From NCBI GenBank assembly GCA_019454865.1, contig JACFNJ010000017.1, positions 1-20,654 of the forward strand: a DNA stretch of 20,654 nucleotides, given 5' to 3'. Below, piece by piece: positions 16,574 to 20,654 of the stretch; within the stretch, counting starts at the first letter, position 1, and the number at the start of each line of letters is the position of its first letter. A program made the translations under genes and the position numbers. The notes under the pieces are model-generated. The model saw nothing but the letters and a program-made list of their open reading frames with translations. It was not told the origin of the DNA and did not search any database. This DNA is from Bacteroidia bacterium (GTDB taxonomy: Bacteria > Bacteroidota > Bacteroidia > UKL13-3).

Positions 16574-17994
16574 TTTCTTTTAACCCAAAAAATTAATCGC
16601 ATAAATGCAGATTTCCACGAAGCCTTATCAAACAAACTTGAATCGGTAGAAGCGAGATAGGTTAATAAAATGCCTATTGGCGTTAATATTAAGATTGCTA
16701 CCCACATACCGGAGAAAGCTGTTGCAGTGTCTGTTTTTACCATCTTTTCACCGGTAATAGATAAGATATGATAAACGATATAAAAGATTACAGAAATAAC
16801 TAATGGCATTCCAAATCCACCCTTACGAATAATCGCGCCAAATGGAGCACCTATAAAAAACATAATGATACATGCAACAGAAAGTGTAAACTTTCTATGC
16901 CATTCCATATCAAATTTATTTCGGATACGAGCAGTATCGCCTACATCACTAATTGCATAATCTACGTATCCCCTTGCTGAACGTGCATGATTTAATGCTG
17001 CCGATACCAATAACTGCTGATTAAAGCGATCAAAGTGTGCCAATAAACTATCTTTAACAGCAGTATCAATTATAGGTTTTATATTTCTACGCAACGAATC
17101 GTTAAAGTGAAAATATGAATTTAAACTAACTTTAAGTCCGGATAACTTAACCTGTATTAAATTTGATAATGAATCATGACCTTTATTCAACTGCACTATA
17201 TCTAACATTTGGTAATGGTTTTTAAACAAACTCTCGTCAGTTCTTGAAAAATTGAATGCTTGTAAGTCAAAAATTATTTGTTCTTCACGAAACGAAAATG
17301 TAGTGTGCGGATATGTTTTTTCATAATCTTGTTGCTTATCCATCTCCTCATATCGGTTTCCATTATAAAGCGTAAAAAACAAAAACTGCTTGTCTTTACT
17401 CAAAGACATTTTTCCTTTTTCAGCTGTAATAATTATTGGCTTGCTCCCCCCCGAACGTTGGTCATAAATAACAATATCTGTCATTTCGCCTGTTTCGCTG
17501 TTTTTATCTTTAACGCGTAAACTTATCCCTTCAATACCATTAAAAAACACACCTGATTGTATTAATAATGTGGGTTTTTGTTGTCGGATATCATAAAGCA
17601 AAGCTCCTTTTTTTAAGTTAGCCTTTGGAATAAGCACATTGGAAGTATAAAACCCAAATAACCCCAACAACCCAATAACTCCCAATAAAGGAAAAAACAA
17701 TCGCCAAATAGATACACCGGCAGCTTTTGCAGCAACTATTTCGTAGGTTTCACCTAAGTTCCCAAAGGTCATTATTGAAGCAAGTAAAATAGATAGAGGT
17801 AAAACCATTGGGATAATACTTGCCGAGAAATAAAACATCAATTGCCCAATTACCCACGGACTTAATCCTTTTCCGGCTAAATCGTCAATGTATTTCCAAA
17901 TAAATTGCATCAACAACATAAACAACACTACCAAAAAAGTAGGGATGAACGATTTTGAAAACTGAATGACGATTAATTTATGCAGCTTTTTCAA
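16570..17994 (-). CDS. LptF/LptG-family LPS export permease (YjgP/YjgQ)
   Basis: Inner-membrane permease subunit of the LptB2FG transporter that extracts lipopolysaccharide for delivery to the outer membrane. 474 residues, longer than the roughly 360 of E. coli because of an extended periplasmic region. Three transmembrane segments precede it (about 14-34, 55-78, 102-124) and three follow (369-389, 396-413, 430-448), with a large beta-rich periplasmic domain between (about 125-368). The start is TTG (17992-17994): an in-frame stop lies five codons upstream with no ATG between, and MKKLHKLIVIQF is the expected beginning. I cannot tell F from G. It overlaps the glycosyltransferase gene by 4 bases and heads the permease-glycosyltransferase-ribBA unit. 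A seven-G run on the coding strand (17446-17452) encodes SGGS in frame. Confidence 0.93.
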   Translation of the reverse strand: MKKLHKLIVIQFSKSFIPTFLVVLFMLLMQFIWKYIDDLAGKGLSPWVIGQLMFYFSASIIPMVLPLSILLASIMTFGNLGETYEIVAAKAAGVSIWRLFFPLLGVIGLLGLFGFYTSNVLIPKANLKKGALLYDIRQQKPTLLIQSGVFFNGIEGISLRVKDKNSETGEMTDIVIYDQRSGGSKPIIITAEKGKMSLSKDKQFLFFTLYNGNRYEEMDKQQDYEKTYPHTTFSFREEQIIFDLQAFNFSRTDESLFKNHYQMLDIVQLNKGHDSLSNLIQVKLSGLKVSLNSYFHFNDSLRRNIKPIIDTAVKDSLLAHFDRFNQQLLVSAALNHARSARGYVDYAISDVGDTARIRNKFDMEWHRKFTLSVACIIMFFIGAPFGAIIRKGGFGMPLVISVIFYIVYHILSITGEKMVKTDTATAFSGMWVAILILTPIGILLTYLASTDSSLFDKASWKSAFMRLIFWVKRK

Positions 17995-18019
17995 TGAATA
18001 GATTTTTCAATTAATTGTG

Positions 18020-18048
18020 CAAAAATCAATAATTTAAAGCAGAAACAA
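18020..18048 (-). promoter_or_regulatory. Possible promoter of the permease unit
   Basis: Minus-strand GATTTTTG (18020-18027) differs from TAnnTTTG at one fixed position (G for T). A TTG (18046-18048) lies 18 bases upstream. The predicted start would be about 20 bases before the TTG start codon. The match is weak. Confidence 0.3.
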
Positions 18049-18121
18049 GAATTAGGATATAAAAAAACGAATTGACTAGTAAAATGGAAATAAAAAGTTT
18101 TAGTAAAATTGATGTTTAACG

Positions 18122-18502
18122 TTAAGCTCCTAAGGAGTTTTTCAATTCTTGAATCTGACTATCCCATAAATGTATTGCATTTACTTCATCAGCTTCATCT
18201 ACAAAGTCGGTAACTACTAATGCTACATCATCGGTAAGTTCATCTTGAATTATTTCAAACTCAAAATACTCATCATTGGCAGAATCTTTCCATTTAAACT
18301 TAATGTATTTATTCGGAGATTTTTTTACTAATTCAGCAATTTGTTCATCCCCATCCCATTTAAACTTAAAGTTATTATTATAAATATCTACATCATCAGC
18401 AAACCAAGTGGACAAGCCCGATGGAGAGCTTATGCTGTTATACAAAATCGAAGGGGAAGATTTTATCGGATATTCTAATCGTACTTTTTTTCTTTTCGCC
18501 AT
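18122..18502 (-). CDS. START-like domain small protein (AHSA1/START_2 type)
   Basis: 126 residues with no signal peptide or membrane segment. It opens with a basic stretch (MAKRKKVRLEYPI), then SSPSILYNSISSPSGLSTWFADDV, the helix-grip start common to SRPBCC/START-like proteins. Beta strands follow (NNFKFKWDGDEQIAELV, KYIKFKWKD, YFEFEIIQDELTDDVALVVTDF), and it ends in an amphipathic helix (NAIHLWDSQIQELKNSLGA). The layout fits the small START-like family widespread in Bacteroidota, whose ligand is unknown. The fold implies a hydrophobic cavity for a small ligand or a chaperone-like contact. It stands alone with its own likely promoter; the permease start lies 127 bases further on in the same direction. 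Confidence 0.88.
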   Translation of the reverse strand: MAKRKKVRLEYPIKSSPSILYNSISSPSGLSTWFADDVDIYNNNFKFKWDGDEQIAELVKKSPNKYIKFKWKDSANDEYFEFEIIQDELTDDVALVVTDFVDEADEVNAIHLWDSQIQELKNSLGA

Positions 18503-18550
18503 AGTGTATTAATTGGTTAATTCGCCTTTATGAGAGTTTAAATGTTCCGG

Positions 18551-18580
18551 CAAATAAACATTTTATACGTACTAAACAAA
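18551..18580 (-). promoter_or_regulatory. Possible promoter of the START-like gene
   Basis: Minus-strand TTTATTTG (18551-18558) has one mismatch to TAnnTTTG. TTTG (18577-18580) lies 18 bases upstream as a -33 box. It predicts a leader of roughly 40 bases. Confidence 0.35.
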
Positions 18581-18650
18581 TATTTTAAAAAAATTTGTGC
18601 TAAACTATTTGAAACAACCTTAATTAAATACCTAAAAAACAAATGCACCT

Positions 18651-18673
18651 CAATACTTTAACCAATACTTTAA
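18651..18673. repeat. Tandem 11-base direct repeat
   Basis: CAATACTTTAA occurs at 18651-18661 and again at 18663-18673, a 12-base period. It lies in non-coding DNA about 175 bases before the phosphatase -7 element. It may be a binding site or a chance duplication. Confidence 0.4.
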
Positions 18674-18693
18674 GCAAATGAGTTTAAGTAAAG

Positions 18694-18828
18694 ATGGGGA
18701 AATTTATTATCAACAATTCGATAAACTTTTTTAAAATCGAGTTGGATGAACTTTGGCAAAACATTTACGATATCAAAAGCAGATACTCTTACTACTTACC
18801 ACACATAACATGTAGCAACTGCTTATAA
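18694..18828 (+). CDS. Doubtful 44-residue open frame
   Basis: ATG at 18694 to TAA at 18828. The peptide includes FFKIELDELWQNIYDIKSRY, followed by YYLPHITCSNC, which is less low-complexity than random AT-rich DNA usually gives and ends with CSNC, like half a zinc-binding pair. I recognise no family, see no promoter or signal peptide, and an in-frame stop lies just upstream. It may be chance or a gene remnant. Confidence 0.2.
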   Translation: MGKFIINNSINFFKIELDELWQNIYDIKSRYSYYLPHITCSNCL

Positions 18829-18848
18829 TTCTTACTAGCGATAAAATT

Positions 18849-18856
18849 TACATTTG
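18849..18856 (+). promoter_or_regulatory. -7 element for the PAP2-SMR unit
   Basis: TACATTTG matches TAnnTTTG exactly. The predicted start near 18863 is upstream of both candidate start codons of the phosphatase (GTG 18890, ATG 18920). No clear -33 TTG is visible. Confidence 0.4.
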
Positions 18857-18919
18857 AGGAACAACTATTAATAAAGAATAAATTTTTTTGTGAAGTACAT
18901 AAAACTCATTTTTGCAATT

Positions 18920-19540
18920 ATGTATTGGAAAAGGCTAAATACTTTAGTAGAACAACACCGACTATATTTAATTCTATTTACTTTATGGATTTTTGGATTA
19001 ACCATTATTCAACTTTTATATACCCAAAAAGATATTAGTTTAATTATTAACCAAAGCAATACTAACTTTTTGGATATCCTATGTAAGTACGGAACACATA
19101 TTGGTGACGGATTGTTTGCGGTAGCAATAGCGTTACTTATTTTTTGGCAAAAAAGAGAATACTTTTTAATTGCCGCAATTGTATTTATTTCATCAGCATT
19201 ATTTACTCAGTTACTAAAACATTCTTTGTTTTCTGATTTCCTACGTCCGATAAACTATGTTAGTGAAATTGCATCAATACATTTTGTAGAAGGAGTTACA
19301 ATTCATAAATACAACAGTTTTCCATCAGGGCATAGTACAAGCATATTTGCTGTATGTGCAGTTTTGCATTTTATTATTCCGAATAAAAAGATTGGTACAG
19401 CACTCTTGTTGGTTGCAGTTTTTGCAGGTTTCACACGTATTTATTTGCTACAACATTTTACAATTGATGTATTTGTTGGTAGTATTATAGGTACTTTATT
19501 TGCTGTTTTAATTTTCCCATTTAATAAACAAAAAGCATGA
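18920..19540 (+). CDS. PAP2-family membrane phosphatase
   Basis: 206 residues from the ATG at 18920. A GTG at 18890 in the same frame would add ten residues (MKYIKLIFAI) and cannot be excluded. The three type 2 phosphatidic acid phosphatase motifs are present: K100 with R109-P110 (LKHSLFSDFLRP), SFPSGHS (133-139, with H138), and R173...H179...D183 in TRIYLLQHFTIDVFVG. About six hydrophobic segments place it in the cytoplasmic membrane, as in lipid phosphate or undecaprenyl pyrophosphate phosphatases. The substrate (phosphatidic acid, phosphatidylglycerol phosphate, C55-PP or a lipid A phosphate) cannot be told from sequence. Its TGA overlaps the ATG of the SMR gene (ATGA). Confidence 0.92.
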   Translation: MYWKRLNTLVEQHRLYLILFTLWIFGLTIIQLLYTQKDISLIINQSNTNFLDILCKYGTHIGDGLFAVAIALLIFWQKREYFLIAAIVFISSALFTQLLKHSLFSDFLRPINYVSEIASIHFVEGVTIHKYNSFPSGHSTSIFAVCAVLHFIIPNKKIGTALLLVAVFAGFTRIYLLQHFTIDVFVGSIIGTLFAVLIFPFNKQKA

Positions 19541-19866
19541 ATTGGTTAATTTTAATTACTGCCGGATTATTTGAAGTTGGTTTTACCACTTGCTTAAACA
19601 AAGCGCAACAAACAGAAGGTGCAACAAGTAAATTATGGTTAGCTGGATTTTTGCTTAGTCTTAGTATAAGCATGTTACTGTTATATAAAGCATCACTAAA
19701 TATACCATTAGGAACAGCATATGCCTTATGGACAGGAATTGGAGCAGTAGGTACAGTTATGGTTGGGATATTATTTTTTAATGAGCCTGCTGATTTTTTA
19801 AGACTCTTTTTTATATCCCTATCGATTTTTTCGATAGTAGGTTTAAAGATGGTTTCTACCCATTAA
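19537..19866 (+). CDS. Small multidrug resistance (SMR) transporter, SugE/Gdx-like
   Basis: 109 residues with four transmembrane helices, the normal SMR size. The essential glutamate is E13 (GLFEV). The PLGTAYALWTGIGAVGTVMVG segment (58-78) and the ending GLKMVSTH match the Gdx (SugE) branch, whose members export guanidinium in exchange for protons, rather than EmrE. Position 16, a tryptophan next to the binding site in the characterised Gdx-Clo, is phenylalanine here, and FTTCLNKAQQTEG follows. The exact substrate is therefore uncertain. No guanidine riboswitch was recognised upstream, and the gene is instead coupled to the PAP2 gene by a 4-base overlap. The 3' end overlaps the tsaE stop by 11 bases on the opposite strand. 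Confidence 0.9.
   Translation: MNWLILITAGLFEVGFTTCLNKAQQTEGATSKLWLAGFLLSLSISMLLLYKASLNIPLGTAYALWTGIGAVGTVMVGILFFNEPADFLRLFFISLSIFSIVGLKMVSTH
19819..19837. repeat. 7-bp perfect inverted repeat in the SMR gene end
   Basis: CTATCGA and TCGATAG are separated by five T, inside codons for LSIFSIV about 30 bases before the SMR stop and just beyond the tsaE stop on the other strand. No T-run follows on either strand, so it is not a classical terminator. Confidence 0.35.
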
Positions 19867-20284
19867 TTTCATTTACAAGTATATTTCTGGTTTCGTTATT
19901 ACATGGTGAGATATTAACTTCCAAATAATGTAACCCTAGCAACAAATCTTCTACCTTTTCAGGCCATTCTATTAAGCAAATAGAATCACTAAAAAAATAA
20001 TCTTCATAGCCGATGTCATAAACTTCTTCAATGGATTTTATGCGATAAAAATCAAAATGAAAAATCTTTTTGCCGGTAGCAGATTTGTATTCATTTACCA
20101 ATGAAAATGAAGGGCTGGATACTTCATCAACAACCTGCAAAGCAGCACAAATTGTCTTTATTAATGTGGTTTTTCCCATTCCCATTTCACCTTTAAATGT
20201 TAAGATATTTAGGTGTTCTGCTTTGTTAATAATATATTCAGCAGGTAAGTGTAAATTATTTAACCCAACAGATTCAAACAACAT
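19856..20284 (-). CDS. tsaE: tRNA threonylcarbamoyladenosine biosynthesis ATPase TsaE
   Basis: P-loop ATPase that works with TsaB and TsaD in making t6A37 of ANN-decoding tRNAs. 142 residues, normal length. The Walker A GEMGMGKT (32-39), the SSPSFSLVNEY segment (56-66), HFDFYRI with D78 and CLIEWPEKVE with E106 are all family hallmarks, so the protein looks active. Its ATG directly follows the stop of the upstream acetyltransferase gene with no base between, so the two are co-transcribed and probably coupled. It converges with the SMR gene, their 3' ends overlapping by 11 bases. Confidence 0.96.
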   Translation of the reverse strand: MLFESVGLNNLHLPAEYIINKAEHLNILTFKGEMGMGKTTLIKTICAALQVVDEVSSPSFSLVNEYKSATGKKIFHFDFYRIKSIEEVYDIGYEDYFFSDSICLIEWPEKVEDLLLGLHYLEVNISPCNNETRNILVNEING

Positions 20285-20654
20285 TTAAAAATTATAATAA
20301 TAGGTATAATGAACTTTACTGGTTTTTGCACCAAGAGCCTCAAACAAGGAATGCATTTTTGGATTAAAATCTCCTATCCATGAAAGTTCAGAAGCTTTTA
20401 ATTTTTTGTATTTAATTACTGCATTGTAAAATTTCATTATCATTCCTGTTTCCAAACCTAGATTTTGGTATTTAGGTATAACACCAAACACAATACCTCT
20501 AGTACGATTAATATCTCCAAAATTTCTATACCAAAGGAATTTTAGCTTAGCAAGTAAATTCATCTTACCCTTCAGGTGTTTAAAAATTTGATTTACTTCA
20601 ATAGTATTGATATAAAAACCAGCAGGCTCATTATTAGCATAGGCAAACCAAATT
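20285..20654 (-). CDS. GNAT-like N-acetyltransferase, C-terminal part, cut by window edge
   Basis: The frame is open from the stop at 20285-20287 to the right edge, giving about 123 residues; the start lies outside. The ATG at 20561-20563 is internal. Visible are a beta strand with PAGFYINTIEVNQIF, then RTRGIVFGVIPKYQNLGLETGMIMKFY. This is the beta-4/helix-3 acetyl-CoA loop of the GNAT fold, in a form (VFGV.P.YQ..G) I associate with a YghO-like group common in Bacteroidota. ELSWIGDFNPKMHSLFEALGAK follows, with the helix-4 region that usually reads SWI.EDN..M. The substrate is unknown. It abuts tsaE with no gap. Confidence 0.75.
   Translation of the reverse strand, partial: IWFAYANNEPAGFYINTIEVNQIFKHLKGKMNLLAKLKFLWYRNFGDINRTRGIVFGVIPKYQNLGLETGMIMKFYNAVIKYKKLKASELSWIGDFNPKMHSLFEALGAKTSKVHYTYYYNF

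Larger units (their letters stand above)
18503..18919. other. Non-coding stretch, largest gap in the window
   Basis: Very AT-rich. It holds the likely promoter of the START-like gene (18551-18580), two copies of an 11-base direct repeat (18651-18673), a 44-codon open frame of doubtful reality (18694-18828) and a -7 match for the rightward phosphatase (18849-18856). I see no tRNA-like fold, no strong terminator hairpin and no recognisable gene remnant. Confidence 0.6.

Noticed and set aside
19300..20654. PAP2-SMR-tsaE-GNAT cluster as a novel resistance or defence island
   Set aside because: No mobile-element genes, no composition shift, and tsaE with its partner runs in the opposite direction. 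The pairing is more simply explained as ordinary gene neighbours.

Overview
The window is a piece of a low-GC, AT-rich Bacteroidota chromosome. Four things point there: a type IX secretion (T9SS) C-terminal sorting domain; repeated matches to the Bacteroidota promoter -7 consensus TAnnTTTG in front of genes; no obvious Shine-Dalgarno sequences; and families typical of the phylum (fused RibBA, a PG_1098-like methyltransferase, a START-like small protein, a beta-barrel-like protein beside lipA). I cannot place it below phylum, though a Chitinophagales- or Sphingobacteriales-like member would fit. There are no tRNA or rRNA genes, insertion sequences, integrases or CRISPR arrays.

Layout. Positions 1-3875 hold two divergent, related cell-surface proteins. 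The leftward one is cut by the window edge. The rightward one, a large adhesin-like T9SS cargo, is split by a frameshift near 2226-2290. A bidirectional hairpin terminator at about 3893-3918 separates it from a leftward pair, purB followed by a DnaQ-like exonuclease (3917-6035). sppA and a small zinc-ribbon protein run rightward (6188-8341) and meet a PG_1098-type methyltransferase (8338-9525) end to end. A 36-residue lipoprotein with its own promoter sits at 9565-9675 and meets an OsmC-family gene (9672-10073). OsmC diverges from a two-gene unit, an exported beta-rich protein plus lipA (10110-11745).

From 18502 down to 11768 everything is leftward: a START-like protein, an LptF/LptG permease, a group 4 glycosyltransferase, ribBA, and a full-length bifunctional (p)ppGpp synthetase/hydrolase with its own promoter. 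An essentially non-coding stretch at 18503-18919 precedes a rightward translationally coupled pair, a PAP2 phosphatase and an SMR/Gdx-like transporter. That pair converges on tsaE, which abuts a GNAT-like acetyltransferase cut by the right edge.

Function. Most of the window is housekeeping: purine, riboflavin and lipoate synthesis, the stringent response, tRNA t6A modification, LPS export and envelope proteolysis. I found no convincing candidate for an undescribed defence or mobile system. The most useful second looks are the broken T9SS gene, the interlocked osmC/beta-barrel promoters, the tiny lipoprotein, a perfect palindrome at the adhesin promoter, and an SMR protein that departs from the Gdx signature at residue 16.
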